Assembly (NCBI GenBank): GCA_023023105.1
Contig: CP083824.1
Coordinates: forward strand, 4,630,943 to 4,694,942
From: Enterobacter ludwigii
GTDB lineage: Bacteria > Pseudomonadota > Gammaproteobacteria > Enterobacterales > Enterobacteriaceae
Reading direction: 5' to 3'
DNA: 64,000 nucleotides
Shown here one piece after another: positions 23,546-34,740 of the stretch; positions within the stretch are counted from its first letter, which is position 1, and the number at the start of each line of letters is the position of its first letter. A model generated the notes under the pieces. That model was not told the DNA's origin. It did no database searches and saw only the letters and a program-made list of their open reading frames with translations. The translations under genes were made by a program, and so were the position numbers.

Positions 23546-24436
23546 TTACTGCTTGATGACCAGTTTCAGGTCAACAGGGTATTTGGCCTGAACTTTTTCG
23601 CCCTTCAGCACTTTGTCGGCAGTTTCAACGCCAGTCGCGCCAATCTGCTCCGGCAACTGAGCGATGGTCGCAGCCAGTTTGCCATCGTTTACTGCTTTTT
23701 CACCATCCGGCGTACCGTCAAATCCGACAACCATCACATCAGATTTACCTGCAGTCTGCAGGGCACGCAGCGCACCCAGTGCCATTTCGTCGTTCTGCGC
23801 GAATACTGCCTGCACGTCAGGATGTGCGGTCAGCAGGTTCTGCATCACGTTCAGACCTTTAGTACGGTCGAAATCGGCAGGCTGGCTGGCCAGGACGTTA
23901 AATTTGTGTGCAGCAACGGCCTGCTGGAAGCCTTCGCCACGTTCACGGGCAGCAGAGGTACCCGCGATACCCTGTAATTCGATAACTTTCGCGCCTTCAC
24001 CGGCTTTCTTCGCGATGTAATCACCCGCGATTTTACCGCCCAGCACGTTATCAGACGCAATGTGGCTGACCACGTCACCTTTAGAGGCCTGACGGTCCAG
24101 GGTGATCACCGGGATCTTCACCTGGTTTGCCATTTTAACGGCATTACCTACGGCATCAGAATCAGTTGGGTTGATCAGCAGAATTTTGGTACCACGAACG
24201 GTTAAGTCCTGAACGTTAGCCAGCTCTTTCGCCGGGTTGTTCTGGGAATCCAGCACCACCAGGTTGTAGCCCAGTTTGTCCGCTTCTTTCTGCGCGCCAT
24301 CCTTCAGAGAGACGAAGAACGGGTTGTTCAGCGTGGAGATAACCAGCGCGATGGTGTCTTTCGCCATAGCGTTAGCACTTACGGTTGCGCTCAGCGCGAC
24401 AGCAGAAACCAGGGTAGCCAGTTTTTTCATGTTCAT
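23546..24436 (-). CDS. rbsB: Periplasmic D-ribose-binding protein RbsB
   Basis: Binds ribose in the periplasm for the RbsAC transporter and, in E. coli, for chemotaxis through Trg. A 296-residue precursor with signal peptide [20 protein letters not shown], probably cleaved after NAMA (A25) to give [10 protein letters not shown]. The type I periplasmic-binding fold is recognisable (SVALS-free core, [31 protein letters not shown]). In-frame second Met at codon 3 aligns with the E. coli start (MNMKKLAT). Follows rbsC by 27 bases; strong hairpins come next. Confidence 0.96.
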   Translation of the reverse strand: MNMKKLATLVSAVALSATVSANAMAKDTIALVISTLNNPFFVSLKDGAQKEADKLGYNLVVLDSQNNPAKELANVQDLTVRGTKILLINPTDSDAVGNAVKMANQVKIPVITLDRQASKGDVVSHIASDNVLGGKIAGDYIAKKAGEGAKVIELQGIAGTSAARERGEGFQQAVAAHKFNVLASQPADFDRTKGLNVMQNLLTAHPDVQAVFAQNDEMALGALRALQTAGKSDVMVVGFDGTPDGEKAVNDGKLAATIAQLPEQIGATGVETADKVLKGEKVQAKYPVDLKLVIKQ

Positions 24437-24463
24437 ATCTAAGATGTCCTGTAGTGTCGTCAG

Positions 24464-25429
24464 TTACTGTTTTTTGTTGTCTACCAGTACCGCCAGCAAA
24501 ATCACCACTGCCTTAACGATCATCTGGTAATAGGAGGAAACACCTAACAAATTCAAACCATTATTCAGGAAACCGAGAATCAGTGCGCCGATCAATGTCC
24601 CAACAATGCGACCTTTACCACCCGCAAGACTCGTACCGCCCAGAACCACTGCCGCAATGGCATCCAGCTCATAACCCGTGCCCGCCGTTGGCTGCGCGGA
24701 GGAGAGGCGCGCCACTTCGATGATGCCTGCCAGAGAAGCCAGCAAGCCGCACAGGGAATAAACGATAATTTTAACTTTATTGACGCTAATCCCGGACAAA
24801 CGCGTTGCCGCTTCGTTACCGCCCAGCGCATAGATATAACGACCCAGACGGGTGTGATGCAGCATGTACCACGCCGCCAGGAAGACGATAGCCATGATCC
24901 AGACCGGGGTCGGAATACCCAGCGGGCGGCCGATACCGAACCAGCCAAACAGATCGGCGTTATCGGTAAAGCCGGTGTTCACCGGGCTGCCGTTGGTGTA
25001 AACCATGGTCACACCGCGCAGCAACAGCATCATCACCAGCGTCGCGATGAACGCCTGAACACGCCCTTTCGCCACAATCACGCCGGTCACGGCACCGATT
25101 GCCGCCCCAGCAGCCAGCGCTGCAGCCACGGCCACCAGCGCGTTAACCTCAACACCAACAAGGGAAGCGGCGATCGCACCGGTGAGCGCCAGCAGGGAAC
25201 CAACGGACAGATCGATCCCTGAGGTCAAAATCACCAGCGTCATCCCGACCGCCATAATGGCGTTTACAGAAGTCTGCTGAAGGATATTGAACAGGTTATT
25301 AACGGTGAAAAAGTTCGGACTCATGGTCGACACAATCGCGATCAGCACCAGCAGGGCAATCAGCGATTTTTGTTCCATCAGCCATGCCTTTGTGAAATAA
25401 CGGCGACCAGAAACAGCCTGGGTAGTCAT
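24464..25429 (-). CDS. rbsC: Ribose ABC transporter permease RbsC
   Basis: 321-residue inner-membrane permease of the BPD_transp_2 type with about eight to ten hydrophobic helices. It contains the family segments GIDLSVGSLLALTGAIAASL and GGTSLAGGKGRIVGTLIGAL, the latter being the loop that contacts the ATPase. It lies four bases after rbsA and is clearly co-translated with it. No anomalies were seen. Confidence 0.96.
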   Translation of the reverse strand: MTTQAVSGRRYFTKAWLMEQKSLIALLVLIAIVSTMSPNFFTVNNLFNILQQTSVNAIMAVGMTLVILTSGIDLSVGSLLALTGAIAASLVGVEVNALVAVAAALAAGAAIGAVTGVIVAKGRVQAFIATLVMMLLLRGVTMVYTNGSPVNTGFTDNADLFGWFGIGRPLGIPTPVWIMAIVFLAAWYMLHHTRLGRYIYALGGNEAATRLSGISVNKVKIIVYSLCGLLASLAGIIEVARLSSAQPTAGTGYELDAIAAVVLGGTSLAGGKGRIVGTLIGALILGFLNNGLNLLGVSSYYQMIVKAVVILLAVLVDNKKQ

Positions 25430-25433
25430 CTTC

Positions 25434-26939
25434 TTACTCCTGATTCACGCGATTAAGCTTGCCCACAGCGGCAGCCATCAGAACTTCCTGGGTGGCCTGC
25501 TCGCGAGTGAATTCACCGCCGAGATGCCCTTCATGCATGACGATAATGCGATCGCTCATGCCTAATACTTCTGGCATCTCGGAAGAGACCAGAATGATGC
25601 TCAGACCGTCGGCCTTGAACTGGTTAATCAGCTGATAGATCTCTTTCTTCGCGCCGACATCCACACCGCGGGTGGGTTCATCGAGGATTAGCACTTTCGG
25701 GCGCGTCATCAGACCACGCGCAATCGCCACCTTCTGCTGATTACCACCGGACAACAGGCCAATTGCCTGCTCCATCGACGGTGTTTTGACGTTAAACAGA
25801 CGGATAAAATCGCTGACCGCCTGCTGTTCGTCTTTGTGTTTCAGCGTACCGCCGCTGTGACTGAAATAGCGCAGTGCGGTAAGCGACATGTTCTCTTTCA
25901 CCGACATGCCCAGCACTAAGCCATCGCGCTTACGGTCTTCAGAAATATAGACAATGCCATTCGCCAGACCATCTTGCGGAGAGCGGGTGACCACTTCATG
26001 ACCGTCGAGGGTGACATAACCGCTGGTGCGCGGCAGTGCGCCGTACAACACTTTCATCAGCTCGGTACGCCCAGCGCCCATCAGCCCCGCCACACCGAGG
26101 ATTTCCCCCTGACGCAGGGTAAAGGTCACATCGTTCACACCTGGACCGCAGAGGTTGTCCACCTTCAGGCGGATCTCACCCGGCGCTTTATCCAGATGCG
26201 GGTATTGATCTTCGAGCTTACGTCCCACCATCATTTCGATGAGCGTATCTTCGGTCAGCGTGGCGACTTCGCGCTCGGCAATAAACTGTCCGTCGCGGAA
26301 AACGGTGACGTCATCGCAGATTTCGAAGATCTCTTTCATGCGGTGAGAGATATAGACAATCCCGCGCCCCTGCGATTTCAGCTCGCGGATAACGCGGAAC
26401 AGGGATTCGGTTTCGGTATCGGTCAGGGCGTCAGTCGGTTCATCCATAATGATGACCTTCGACTCAAAACTCAGCACTTTCGCGATTTCCACCATCTGCT
26501 GATCGCCAATGGAAAGTTCACCCACCAGTCGGTCGCTCTTAAAGCGCAGGTTCAGCTTCGCCAGCAGCTTATCCGCTTCGGCATACATGGTTTTCCAGTC
26601 GATTTTGCCGAACCGGTTTACGAACTCGCGGCCCAGGAAGATATTCTCCGCAATGGTCAGCTGCGGGATCAGGTTCAGCTCCTGGTGAATAATACCGATA
26701 CCCGCTTCCTGAGAGGATTTCGGGCCATTGAAGGTGGTCTCTTTACCCAGCCAGACGAGTGAACCGGCATCACGTTGGTAGATACCGGTCAGCACTTTCA
26801 TCATGGTGGATTTGCCAGCGCCGTTTTCGCCCACCAGCGCCATCACGCGCCCGGGGTAGACGTTCAGCGCCGCACCGGAGAGGGCTTTTACGCCCGGGAA
26901 CGACTTATCGATCCCTTTGAGTTGCAGTAATGCGTCCAT
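25434..26939 (-). CDS. rbsA: Ribose ABC transporter ATP-binding protein RbsA
   Basis: Double ABC ATPase (501 residues) that powers ribose uptake. The first half has Walker [10 protein letters not shown] (about 37-45), signature [13 protein letters not shown] and Walker B VIIMDEPT. The second half has the degenerate P-loop GLMGAGRTE, signature [16 protein letters not shown] and Walker [11 protein letters not shown], as usual in sugar ABC importers of this type. The start at 26939 ([16 protein letters not shown]) is the conserved one; the frame is open 15 codons further but into the rbsD end. Seven bases separate it from rbsD. Confidence 0.96.
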   Translation of the reverse strand: MDALLQLKGIDKSFPGVKALSGAALNVYPGRVMALVGENGAGKSTMMKVLTGIYQRDAGSLVWLGKETTFNGPKSSQEAGIGIIHQELNLIPQLTIAENIFLGREFVNRFGKIDWKTMYAEADKLLAKLNLRFKSDRLVGELSIGDQQMVEIAKVLSFESKVIIMDEPTDALTDTETESLFRVIRELKSQGRGIVYISHRMKEIFEICDDVTVFRDGQFIAEREVATLTEDTLIEMMVGRKLEDQYPHLDKAPGEIRLKVDNLCGPGVNDVTFTLRQGEILGVAGLMGAGRTELMKVLYGALPRTSGYVTLDGHEVVTRSPQDGLANGIVYISEDRKRDGLVLGMSVKENMSLTALRYFSHSGGTLKHKDEQQAVSDFIRLFNVKTPSMEQAIGLLSGGNQQKVAIARGLMTRPKVLILDEPTRGVDVGAKKEIYQLINQFKADGLSIILVSSEMPEVLGMSDRIIVMHEGHLGGEFTREQATQEVLMAAAVGKLNRVNQE

Positions 26940-26946
26940 GATGGCC

Positions 26947-27366
26947 TCAGAAGGTGACGCCAGCACAGAGAATGATATTCGCATACGGGGAACACTCCCC
27001 GCTGCGAATCACCGCCTGACTGTCTGCGGTTTGTTGTTTGAACTGCTCGTGCGTTGTGTAACGAATTTCTATGGTGTTTCCCTGGTGTTGTTGCAGTTGC
27101 TCAATATGGCTGAGCAACGTTTCGTGGAGTTGCGGATTATGTTGTTTGATTTCCGCCGCGAGAATGGCCGCCTCAACCTGCATCTCCGCCGTCACGACTT
27201 CCAGTACCTGCATAAACGAAGGAACACCCTGCGTTAACGCCATATCAATACGGGTTGTGCTACGCGGAACCGGTAAGCCTGCATCGCAAACCACCAGCGT
27301 ATCGGTATGCCCAAGACGGGAAATAACCGACGAGATTTCTGAGTTGAGTACAGTGCCTTTCTTCAT
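26947..27366 (-). CDS. rbsD: D-ribose pyranase RbsD
   Basis: Catalyses beta-pyranose to beta-furanose conversion of ribose so that ribokinase can use it. The 139-residue protein has catalytic H20 in [18 protein letters not shown] and the C-terminal [14 protein letters not shown] region that forms part of the active site between subunits. First gene of the rbsDACBKR operon; the RbsR operator palindrome lies 15 bp upstream of its start codon. Confidence 0.96.
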   Translation of the reverse strand: MKKGTVLNSEISSVISRLGHTDTLVVCDAGLPVPRSTTRIDMALTQGVPSFMQVLEVVTAEMQVEAAILAAEIKQHNPQLHETLLSHIEQLQQHQGNTIEIRYTTHEQFKQQTADSQAVIRSGECSPYANIILCAGVTF

Positions 27367-27380
27367 TTTCTTGCTCCACT

Positions 27381-27396
27381 AGCGAAACGTTTCGCT
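27381..27396. promoter_or_regulatory. RbsR operator, proximal to rbsD
   Basis: AGCGAAACGTTTCGCT is a perfect 16-bp palindrome with the central CG of LacI-family operators and is the recognised RbsR box. It ends 15 bp before the rbsD ATG, where bound repressor would block transcription start or early elongation. Confidence 0.88.
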
Positions 27397-27459
27397 AAAA
27401 TCAGTTTAGTCTCAACGGTGTTCAGAAAACCACCATGACGTAACAGATTTGTGATCGAC

Positions 27460-27476
27460 GTCGAAACGTTTCGCTA
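27460..27476. promoter_or_regulatory. Second, upstream RbsR operator
   Basis: TCGAAACGTTTCGCT repeats 14 of the 16 operator bases, with its centre about 79 bp upstream of the proximal one. A CRP-like half site (TGTGA at 27450-27454, weak second half) overlaps its edge. Twin LacI-type operators at this spacing could form a repression loop; this is inference. Confidence 0.65.
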
Positions 27477-27523
27477 AGTGAAATGTAGAGACAATTATGG
27501 TGGGTAGGCAGGGGGGTTTGTAA

Positions 27524-27549
27524 GCCGGGTAAGCGCAACGCCACCCGGC
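27524..27549. repeat. REP-type palindromic repeat after kup
   Basis: GCCGGGTAAGCGCAACGCCACCCGGC is an imperfect palindrome of the same family as the other REP units in the window. It lies 13 bp beyond the kup stop codon, between kup and the rbs control region. Confidence 0.8.
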
Positions 27550-27562
27550 ATTTAATGCAGGC

Positions 27563-29431
27563 TTAAATCTCGACCTGTGTACCCAGCTCAATCACTCGGT
27601 TAGGCGGGATCTCAAACTGGTCAGGCGCACGCAGGGCGTTACGTTGCAGGATAAGGTACAACTTGCCGCGCAGGCGCAGATACCACGGACGCTTGCCAAT
27701 AATCAGTGACTCGTGTGACATGAAGAATGACGTCTCCATCATCCGGCAGCTCAGCCCTTCCAGGCCGCAGCGGTGGAAGACCTCTTCCACGTTTGGCGTT
27801 TCACGCCAGCCGTAGCTTGCCACCACGCGCCAGAAGGTAGGCGACAATTGCTCAATCTGAACACGACGCACATTGTGAACATACGGTGCATCTTCGGTGC
27901 GCAACGTCAGCAGAATCACACGCTCGTGCAATACCTTGTTGTGCTTAAGATTATGCATCAACGCAAACGGGATCACGTTCAAGGCACGAGACATGTACAC
28001 CGCAGTTCCCGGTACACGCACTGGCGGGGATTTCTCCAGCGACGCAATCATCGCCTCCAGAGAATTCCCGTGTTCGTGCATACGACGCAGCAGACGGAAG
28101 CGCTCGCTTTTCCATGTGGTCATGACAATAAACATCACCAGACCCAGCGTCAGCGGTAGCCAGCCACCGGAAACAATCTTGTCGAGGTTCGCGGAGAACA
28201 GCGGCACGTCGATACACAGGAAGCCCACCAGAATCATCGCCACGAGGAATTTATTCCAGTGCCAGTTTCGGTACGCGACCGTTGTGGAGAGGATCGACGT
28301 CAGTACCATGGTACCGGTGACCGCAATACCGTACGCCGCCGCCAGGTTGCTGGAATGCTCGAAGCTGACGATGACGATCACCACAGCGAAATAGAGCAGC
28401 CAGTTAACGAACGGAATGTAGATCTGGCCCGACTCCATCTCTGAGGTATGGATGATGCGCATAGGTGAGAGATACCCCAGACGCACGGCCTGGCGCGTCA
28501 GAGAAAACACGCCTGAAATCACCGCCTGAGAGGCAATGACGGTCGCCAGCGTCGCCAGAATCAGCATCGGTACCAGTGCCCAGTCAGGGGCCAGCAGGAA
28601 GAATGGGTTCTTTATCGCTTCCGGATTTTTGAGCAACAGCGCGCCCTGGCCGAAGTAGTTCAGCACCAGAGACGGCAGTACCACAATAAACCAGGCCACG
28701 CGGATAGGCAGTTTCCCGAAGTGTCCCATGTCAGCATACAGCGCTTCAACGCCGGTGATGGAGAGCACAACCGCCCCCAGCGCCACGAAGGAAACCACTT
28801 TGTATTCGAGGAAGAAATTCACGGCCCAGTAGGGGTTTAGCGCTTGCAGCACTTCCGGGTTAGCAATAATGCTGCGTAAACCAAGCGCCGCCAGGATCAG
28901 GAACCAGGCCAGCATAATCGGCGCGAACAGTTTCCCCACCAGCCCGGTACCGTGCTTCTGGATCATAAACAGCAGCGTCAGGACAATAATGGCCAGAGGA
29001 ACAACCCAGGAATCAAGCTGCGGGGCAATAATCTCCAGCCCCTCTATCGCCGAAAGCACTGAGATAGCAGGCGTGATGACGACTTCCCCATAGAAGAAAC
29101 TGCCGCCAATCAGGCCGATGATGACCAGCACCGACGTCATTCTGGCTGACGTGTTACGCCCGGCAAGGGACATCAGGGTCAGGATACCGCCTTCGCCTGC
29201 GTTATCAGCGCGCATAACAAAGGAGAGATATTTAACAGAAACTACCAGGATCAGCAGCCAGAAGATGAGGGACAGGAAGCCAAATACGGCATCGCGTTCA
29301 ACACCAAAGCCAAACTGGCCGGACAGACATTCACGAAGCGTATAAAGCGGGCTGGTGCCGATATCACCGTAGACAACCCCGATCGCCGCAAGCGTAATTG
29401 CGGGTAATGATTGCTTATTATCAGTGCTCAT
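27563..29431 (-). CDS. kup: Low-affinity potassium uptake protein Kup
   Basis: 622-residue proton-coupled K+ importer of the inner membrane, also the main caesium route. About twelve transmembrane helices fill residues 10-440, opening with the highly conserved [19 protein letters not shown]. The C-terminal cytoplasmic domain (about 450-622) contains the usual [20 protein letters not shown] segment. Length matches E. coli Kup. It is divergent from ravA with 223 bp between them; a REP repeat follows its stop. Confidence 0.97.
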   Translation of the reverse strand: MSTDNKQSLPAITLAAIGVVYGDIGTSPLYTLRECLSGQFGFGVERDAVFGFLSLIFWLLILVVSVKYLSFVMRADNAGEGGILTLMSLAGRNTSARMTSVLVIIGLIGGSFFYGEVVITPAISVLSAIEGLEIIAPQLDSWVVPLAIIVLTLLFMIQKHGTGLVGKLFAPIMLAWFLILAALGLRSIIANPEVLQALNPYWAVNFFLEYKVVSFVALGAVVLSITGVEALYADMGHFGKLPIRVAWFIVVLPSLVLNYFGQGALLLKNPEAIKNPFFLLAPDWALVPMLILATLATVIASQAVISGVFSLTRQAVRLGYLSPMRIIHTSEMESGQIYIPFVNWLLYFAVVIVIVSFEHSSNLAAAYGIAVTGTMVLTSILSTTVAYRNWHWNKFLVAMILVGFLCIDVPLFSANLDKIVSGGWLPLTLGLVMFIVMTTWKSERFRLLRRMHEHGNSLEAMIASLEKSPPVRVPGTAVYMSRALNVIPFALMHNLKHNKVLHERVILLTLRTEDAPYVHNVRRVQIEQLSPTFWRVVASYGWRETPNVEEVFHRCGLEGLSCRMMETSFFMSHESLIIGKRPWYLRLRGKLYLILQRNALRAPDQFEIPPNRVIELGTQVEI

Positions 29432-29654
29432 AGACTAGTCTTTTCGTTTAAATAACAAATGTGTTCCTGGTCCCTTGGTCCACAAAAAGCGCACAGTATG
29501 CCTGATTCGTTGCAAAATCGTACCCCTAAATGCAACCGCATTAATGTAGCGCAAAGAAAATTGCGCCGCACTTCAGTCTATTACCAGCCCTGGCTGAAAC
29601 GTCTATACTCGCTTCAATTGGCCGCCACGACGGCGAAAGGATGCAAAAACTATT

Positions 29655-31151
29655 ATGGCTCACTCACATTTATTAGCAGAAAGAATTTCCCGCCTCAGCA
29701 GCGCGCTGGAAAAAGGCCTTTTCGAGCGTAGCCACGCCATCCGCCTCTGTTTACTGGCGGCGTTGAGCGGCGAAAGCGTATTTCTGCTGGGTCCACCGGG
29801 TATCGCCAAAAGCCTGATTGCCCGCCGACTGAAATTTGCCTTTCAGAACGCCCGCGCGTTTGAATACCTGATGACCCGCTTTTCCACCCCGGAAGAAGTG
29901 TTTGGCCCCCTTTCTATTCAGGCGCTGAAAGATGAAGGGCGCTATGAGCGTTTGACGGCGGGATATCTGCCTGAGGCAGAAATTGTCTTTCTTGATGAAA
30001 TCTGGAAAGCGGGACCGGCCATTCTGAACACCCTGCTCACGGCGATAAACGAACGTCGGTTCCGCAACGGTGCCAGTGAAGAAAAAATCCCGATGCGTCT
30101 GCTGGTGGCCGCCTCCAACGAACTCCCCGAGGCCGACAGCAGTCTGGAAGCGCTGTATGACCGCATGTTGATCCGCCTGTGGCTGGACAAAGTGCAGGAT
30201 AAATCCAACTTCCGCTCTATGCTGGTGAGCCAGCAGGATGAGAATGAAAACCCGGTCTCCGCTTCGCTTCAGGTTACCGATGAGGAATATCAGCTGTGGC
30301 AGCAGGAGATCGGCAAAATCAAACTGCCAGATGCCGTCTTCGAGCTGATCTTCATGCTGCGCCAGCAGCTCGATTTACTCCCTTCAGCGCCCTATGTCTC
30401 CGATCGTCGCTGGAAAAAAGCGATCCGCCTGCTGCAGGCCAGCGCCCTGTTCAGCGGCCGTGATGCCGTTGCGCCAATCGATCTGATCCTGCTGAAAGAT
30501 TGCCTCTGGCACGACGCAGAAGGCATGAACCTGATGCAGCAACAGCTTGAAATATTGATGACCGGACACGCCTGGGGACAACAGGCGATGCTCAACCAGC
30601 TTGGTGCTATTGCCCAACGACGCATCCAGTTACAGCAGCAACAAAGTGATAAAACGGCGCTGAAAGTGAACCGGCTGGGTGGAATGTTCGCCCGCAAACC
30701 TCACTACGAATTACCCGCCGAGCTGACTAGCCCGACGCTTACCCTGCTGCTCCAGCAACCGCTAAAGCTCCATGATATGCAGGTTGTACACGTTACGATT
30801 GAGCGCGAGCCGCTATCGCAATGGCTGGATAAAGGTGGAGAAATCCGCGGAAAACTCAACGGCATCGGTTTCGCGCAGCCGCTAAGTATGGAAGTGGACA
30901 GTAGCCAGCATCTGGTGATCCGCGATGTGAGCCTGCAGGGATCGCGTCTTGCACTGCCAGGCACCGCCTCTGACAGCGTTCCTGAAGAGATTAAGCAGCA
31001 GCTGGAAGCGCTGGATACCGAATGGCACCAGCAACACACCCGCTTTAGCGAGCAGCAAAAATGCCTCTTCATACATAGCGACTGGTTAGGTCGCATTGAA
31101 GCCAGCCTGCAGGATGTGAGCACACAGATTAAACAGGCGCGTCAATGCTAA
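29655..31151 (+). CDS. ravA: Regulatory ATPase RavA (MoxR AAA+)
   Basis: Hexameric MoxR-family AAA+ ATPase that binds the acid-inducible lysine decarboxylase LdcI and, with ViaA, acts at the membrane and alters aminoglycoside sensitivity. Walker A GPPGIAKS is at 46-53 and Walker B EIVFLDE near 109-115. Sensor 1 is in [13 protein letters not shown], and the C-terminal part holds the discontinuous triple helix and the LARA domain (about 330-435) that contacts LdcI. Length 498 as in E. coli. The stop overlaps the viaA start by seven bases, indicating coupled translation. Confidence 0.96.
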   Translation: MAHSHLLAERISRLSSALEKGLFERSHAIRLCLLAALSGESVFLLGPPGIAKSLIARRLKFAFQNARAFEYLMTRFSTPEEVFGPLSIQALKDEGRYERLTAGYLPEAEIVFLDEIWKAGPAILNTLLTAINERRFRNGASEEKIPMRLLVAASNELPEADSSLEALYDRMLIRLWLDKVQDKSNFRSMLVSQQDENENPVSASLQVTDEEYQLWQQEIGKIKLPDAVFELIFMLRQQLDLLPSAPYVSDRRWKKAIRLLQASALFSGRDAVAPIDLILLKDCLWHDAEGMNLMQQQLEILMTGHAWGQQAMLNQLGAIAQRRIQLQQQQSDKTALKVNRLGGMFARKPHYELPAELTSPTLTLLLQQPLKLHDMQVVHVTIEREPLSQWLDKGGEIRGKLNGIGFAQPLSMEVDSSQHLVIRDVSLQGSRLALPGTASDSVPEEIKQQLEALDTEWHQQHTRFSEQQKCLFIHSDWLGRIEASLQDVSTQIKQARQC

Positions 31152-32596
31152 CGCTGGATACGCTTAACATCATGCTGGCCGTCAGCGAAGAAGGGTTGAT
31201 CGAAGAAGTGGTCATTACCCTTCTGGCGTCGCCGCAGTTGGCCGCATTCTTTGAAAAATTTCCGAAGCTTAAAAAAGCGATGACGGACGATCTCCCACGC
31301 TGGCGTGAAAACTTGCGTCAGCGGTTCAAAGAGACCGAGGTCCCCCCTGAGTTAACGGAAGAGGTGGCCTGTTATCAGCAGTGCCAGCGGCTCTCAACGC
31401 CACAGTTTATCGTTCAGCTTCCGCAAACCCTGACATTGCTCGACAACGTCCACTCCCCGTTTGCCAGCCAGGCCCGGGTGCTGGTCACGGATAACGCCAC
31501 CTTCACGCCCGCGTTGCACACTCTCTTTTTACAGCGCTGGCGCCTCAGCCTTGTCGTTCAGGCCACAACATTGAACCAGCAACTGCTGGATGAGGAGCGT
31601 GAACAACTGCTCAGTGAAGTTCAGGAACGCATGACCTTAAGCGGTCAGCTCGAGCAGGTACTGGTGGAAAATGAAAACGCCGCCGGGCGTCTCTGGGATA
31701 TGAGCGCCGGTCAGCTTCGGCGCGGGGATTATCAGCTGATCGTCAAGTACGGCGATTTTCTGGCACAGCAGCCCGAGCTGATGAAACTCGCAGAACAGTT
31801 GGGCCGTTCAAGGGAGGCAAAGTCAGTCCCAAAGAAAGATGCCCCGATGGAAACCTTCCGCACCCTGGTACGCGAACCGGCAACCGTTCCCGAGCAGGTC
31901 GATGGGCTTCAGCAAAGCGATGACATTTTGCGCCTGCTGCCCACCGAACTCAGCACGCTGGGGATGACCGAGCTGGAGTATGAGTTTTACCGTCGGCTGG
32001 TGGAAAAACAGCTTCTCACCTACCGGCTGCACGGTGAAGCCTGGCGCGAGAAGCTCAGCCAGAGGCCAGTCGTCCACCAGGATTTTGATGAGCAGCCGCG
32101 CGGACCTTTTATTGTTTGCGTGGATACGTCCGGATCGATGGGCGGGTTTAATGAGCAATGTGCGAAGGCATTCTGTCTGGCTCTGATGCGCGTGGCGCTC
32201 GCCGATCGCCGTCGCTGCTTCATCATGCTCTTCTCCAGCGAGGTGGTGGGTTATGAGCTGACGAACCAGCAGGGTATCGAACAGGCGATCCGCTTTTTAA
32301 GCCAGCGTTTTCGCGGCGGCACGGATTTAGCCAGCTGTTTTCGTAGCATTGTGGAGAGAATGCAGGGTGGCGACTGGTACGACGCTGACGCGGTGGTAAT
32401 TTCCGATTTTATTGCCCAGCGTCTGCCGGATGATGTGGTGAATAAAGTGAAGGAGTTACAGCGGGTGCATCAGCACCGTTTCCACGCGGTGGCGATGTCC
32501 GCCCATGGAAAACCCGGCATCATGCGCATCTTCGATCATATCTGGCGCTTCGATACCGGGTTGCGTAGCCGCCTGCTCAGACGCTGGCGGCGTTAA
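31145..32596 (+). CDS. viaA: VWA-domain protein ViaA, RavA partner
   Basis: 483-residue soluble protein that stimulates RavA. The N-terminal half is helical and of no known fold by inspection. The C-terminal von Willebrand A domain has a complete MIDAS metal site: DTSGSMGG near 327-334, a Thr in GGTDLASC and an Asp in VVISDFI. It overlaps ravA by seven bases and its TAA directly abuts the asnA stop on the opposite strand, with no base between. Confidence 0.95.
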   Translation: MLTLDTLNIMLAVSEEGLIEEVVITLLASPQLAAFFEKFPKLKKAMTDDLPRWRENLRQRFKETEVPPELTEEVACYQQCQRLSTPQFIVQLPQTLTLLDNVHSPFASQARVLVTDNATFTPALHTLFLQRWRLSLVVQATTLNQQLLDEEREQLLSEVQERMTLSGQLEQVLVENENAAGRLWDMSAGQLRRGDYQLIVKYGDFLAQQPELMKLAEQLGRSREAKSVPKKDAPMETFRTLVREPATVPEQVDGLQQSDDILRLLPTELSTLGMTELEYEFYRRLVEKQLLTYRLHGEAWREKLSQRPVVHQDFDEQPRGPFIVCVDTSGSMGGFNEQCAKAFCLALMRVALADRRRCFIMLFSSEVVGYELTNQQGIEQAIRFLSQRFRGGTDLASCFRSIVERMQGGDWYDADAVVISDFIAQRLPDDVVNKVKELQRVHQHRFHAVAMSAHGKPGIMRIFDHIWRFDTGLRSRLLRRWRR

Positions 32597-33589
32597 TCAC
32601 AGAAGGGAGCCAACGCTTTCGCGTACTTGCTGCGGCCAGACGCCACACTGAACCTGACCGATATGTGGCAACTGAAGCAGTAACATGGTCAGACGGGACT
32701 GGCCGATACCGCCACCGATGGTCTGCGGCATTTCCCCGCGTAGCAGCGACTGGTGCCACTCTAATTTGAGACGATCTTCGTCGCCAGTAACGGCCAGCTG
32801 ACGCTTCAGCGCATCAGCATCCACGCGGATCCCCATAGAAGACAGCTCAAACGCATCTTCCAGCACCGGGTTCCAGACCAGGATATCGCCGTTCAGACCC
32901 GCGTATTCGCTCTCACCACGGGTGCTCCAGTCATCATAATCCGGCGCACGAACGTCGTGGCGTTTGCCGTCAGACAGTTTGCCGCCGATCCCCATCAGAA
33001 ACACAGCACCTAATTCTTTGGCGATTGCGCGTTCACGGCCTTTAGCATCCAGATCCGGGAAACGGCTCAGCAGCTCCTGGCTGTGCACAAAGTGGATCGT
33101 ATCCGGCAGGAACGGTGCCAGACCAAACTCTTTGCTTACAGCCGCTTCGGTCGCTTTGATCCCAGCGTAGATCGCCTCAACGGTGGATTTCAGCGTACCG
33201 ACATGGCGCTCGGCATCACCCATTACGCGCTCCCAGTCCCACTGATCAACGTAGACGGAGTGAATTGGAGTAAGGCGGTCTTCATCGGGGCGAAGGGCTT
33301 TCATGTGCGTGTAGAGCCCTTCGCCCGCGCTGAAGTCGTGTTGTCCCAGGGTTTGACGCTTCCATTTCGCAAGGGAGTGAACCACTTCGAACTGGGCATC
33401 TGGCAGTGTTTTCACTTTCACCTGCACCGCTTTTTCGCTTCCAGATAAGTTATCCTGCGTCCCGTCACCCACGCGGCTCAGAATGGGAGCCTGGACTTCA
33501 ATCAGTCCAAGTTTATCTTCCAGCTGGCTTGAAAAATGGGATTTAACGAAACTGATCTGGCGTTGTTTTGCGATATAAGCGGTTTTCAT
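32597..33589 (-). CDS. asnA: Aspartate-ammonia ligase AsnA
   Basis: ATP- and ammonia-dependent asparagine synthetase, 330 residues, related in fold to class II aspartyl-tRNA synthetases. Recognisable segments are [17 protein letters not shown] at the start, [12 protein letters not shown] mid-protein and the C-terminal [14 protein letters not shown], which is the class II motif 3 with the ATP-contacting arginine. It is divergent from asnC, which activates it in E. coli when asparagine is low. Its stop is back to back with that of viaA. Confidence 0.97.
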   Translation of the reverse strand: MKTAYIAKQRQISFVKSHFSSQLEDKLGLIEVQAPILSRVGDGTQDNLSGSEKAVQVKVKTLPDAQFEVVHSLAKWKRQTLGQHDFSAGEGLYTHMKALRPDEDRLTPIHSVYVDQWDWERVMGDAERHVGTLKSTVEAIYAGIKATEAAVSKEFGLAPFLPDTIHFVHSQELLSRFPDLDAKGRERAIAKELGAVFLMGIGGKLSDGKRHDVRAPDYDDWSTRGESEYAGLNGDILVWNPVLEDAFELSSMGIRVDADALKRQLAVTGDEDRLKLEWHQSLLRGEMPQTIGGGIGQSRLTMLLLQLPHIGQVQCGVWPQQVRESVGSLL

Positions 33590-33740
33590 TATTTATACTC
33601 CTGCGTCCTGTTGCTATTGATTAAGCAACAGAAATGGCACCTTATTCAATAACCAATCAACAAAAAGCCTCCTTCACTTTTGATTCGATAAAATAAACCG
33701 CTAGAATAGAGTGATTCATTAATCTTCATAAGAAAAAGCT

Positions 33741-34199
33741 ATGGAAAATTATCAGATCGACAATCTCGACCGCGGCATCCTGGAGGCCTTAATGGCTAAT
33801 GCCCGTACCGCCTACGCCGAGCTGGCAAAACAGTTTGGTGTCAGCCCGGGAACAATCCATGTTCGCGTAGAGAAGATGAAACAGGCGGGGATCATTACCG
33901 GCGCACGCATTGACGTCAGCCCCAAACAGCTGGGTTATGACGTTTGCTGCTTTATCGGCATCATTCTTAAAAGCGCAAAAGACTACCCTTCTGCCCTGGC
34001 AAAGCTGAACGCACTCGATGAAGTCACAGAAGCCTATTACACCACCGGGCACTACAGCATCTTTATAAAAGTCATGTGTCGATCCATCGACGCCCTCCAG
34101 CAGGTACTTATCAACAAGATCCAAACAATCGATGAAATTCAGTCCACTGAGACCCTGATCTCCCTGCAAAACCCGATAATGCGTACCATCCGCCCGTGA
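33741..34199 (+). CDS. asnC: AsnC transcriptional regulator (Lrp/AsnC family)
   Basis: 152-residue feast/famine regulator. The N-terminal helix-turn-helix (about 6-60, AELAKQFGVSPGTIHVRVEKM) is followed by a RAM/AsnC effector domain (about 70-145) that binds asparagine. It activates asnA and represses itself; in E. coli transcription from it can run on through mioC towards oriC. The divergent 151-bp asnA-asnC region holds both promoters. Confidence 0.96.
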   Translation: MENYQIDNLDRGILEALMANARTAYAELAKQFGVSPGTIHVRVEKMKQAGIITGARIDVSPKQLGYDVCCFIGIILKSAKDYPSALAKLNALDEVTEAYYTTGHYSIFIKVMCRSIDALQQVLINKIQTIDEIQSTETLISLQNPIMRTIRP

Positions 34200-34220
34200 T
34201 CGGGCAAATTCATTCCCACA

Positions 34221-34260
34221 TTTTCCACAGGTAGATCCCAGCTCGTTCACAGCGTACAAT
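34221..34260 (+). promoter_or_regulatory. mioC promoter region with a DnaA-box-like site
   Basis: A TACAAT -10 hexamer at 34255-34260 lies 30 bp before the mioC ATG. TTTTCCACA at 34221-34229 differs from the DnaA box TTATCCACA at one position. In E. coli DnaA represses mioC transcription, which otherwise runs into oriC. Confidence 0.6.
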
Positions 34261-34289
34261 GGCCGCCTCTTTATCTGAGCGAGCGATCA

Positions 34290-34739
34290 ATGGCTGACAT
34301 TACTCTTATCAGTGGCAGCACCCTGGGCGGTGCGGAATACGTTGCGGAACATCTGGCTGAGAAGCTGGAAGAAGCAGGTTTTTCCACAGAGACACTGCAC
34401 GGACCGCTGCTTGAAGATCTCCCGACTGATGGGATCTGGCTGCTGATCACCTCCACACATGGCGCAGGCGACCTGCCGGATAACCTGCAACCTTTATATG
34501 ACGAACTGCAGGAACAACAACCAGACCTGTCCAACGTCCGTTTTGGTGCGGTAGGTATCGGAAGTCGTGAATATGACACCTTCTGTGGCGCAATAGAGAA
34601 AGTTGAGGCCGCTGTTACCGCCTGTGGTGCAAAACAGCTGGGTGAAACGCTGAAGATCAACATCCTCGATCATGATATTCCGGAAGATCCAGCCGAGATC
34701 TGGCTGGCAGAATGGAAAAATTTACTCAAAAACGATTAA
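34290..34739 (+). CDS. mioC: Flavodoxin-like FMN protein MioC
   Basis: 149-residue FMN-binding protein needed in vitro for biotin synthase activity. The flavodoxin phosphate-binding loop SGSTLGGAEYVAE is at about 8-20, the second loop STHGAGDLPDN near 55-65 and the FMN-stacking GSREYDTFCGA near 91-101. It lies directly beside oriC and is transcribed towards it. The ATG at 34290 has only a modest ribosome site. Confidence 0.96.
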   Translation: MADITLISGSTLGGAEYVAEHLAEKLEEAGFSTETLHGPLLEDLPTDGIWLLITSTHGAGDLPDNLQPLYDELQEQQPDLSNVRFGAVGIGSREYDTFCGAIEKVEAAVTACGAKQLGETLKINILDHDIPEDPAEIWLAEWKNLLKND

Positions 34740-34740
34740 A

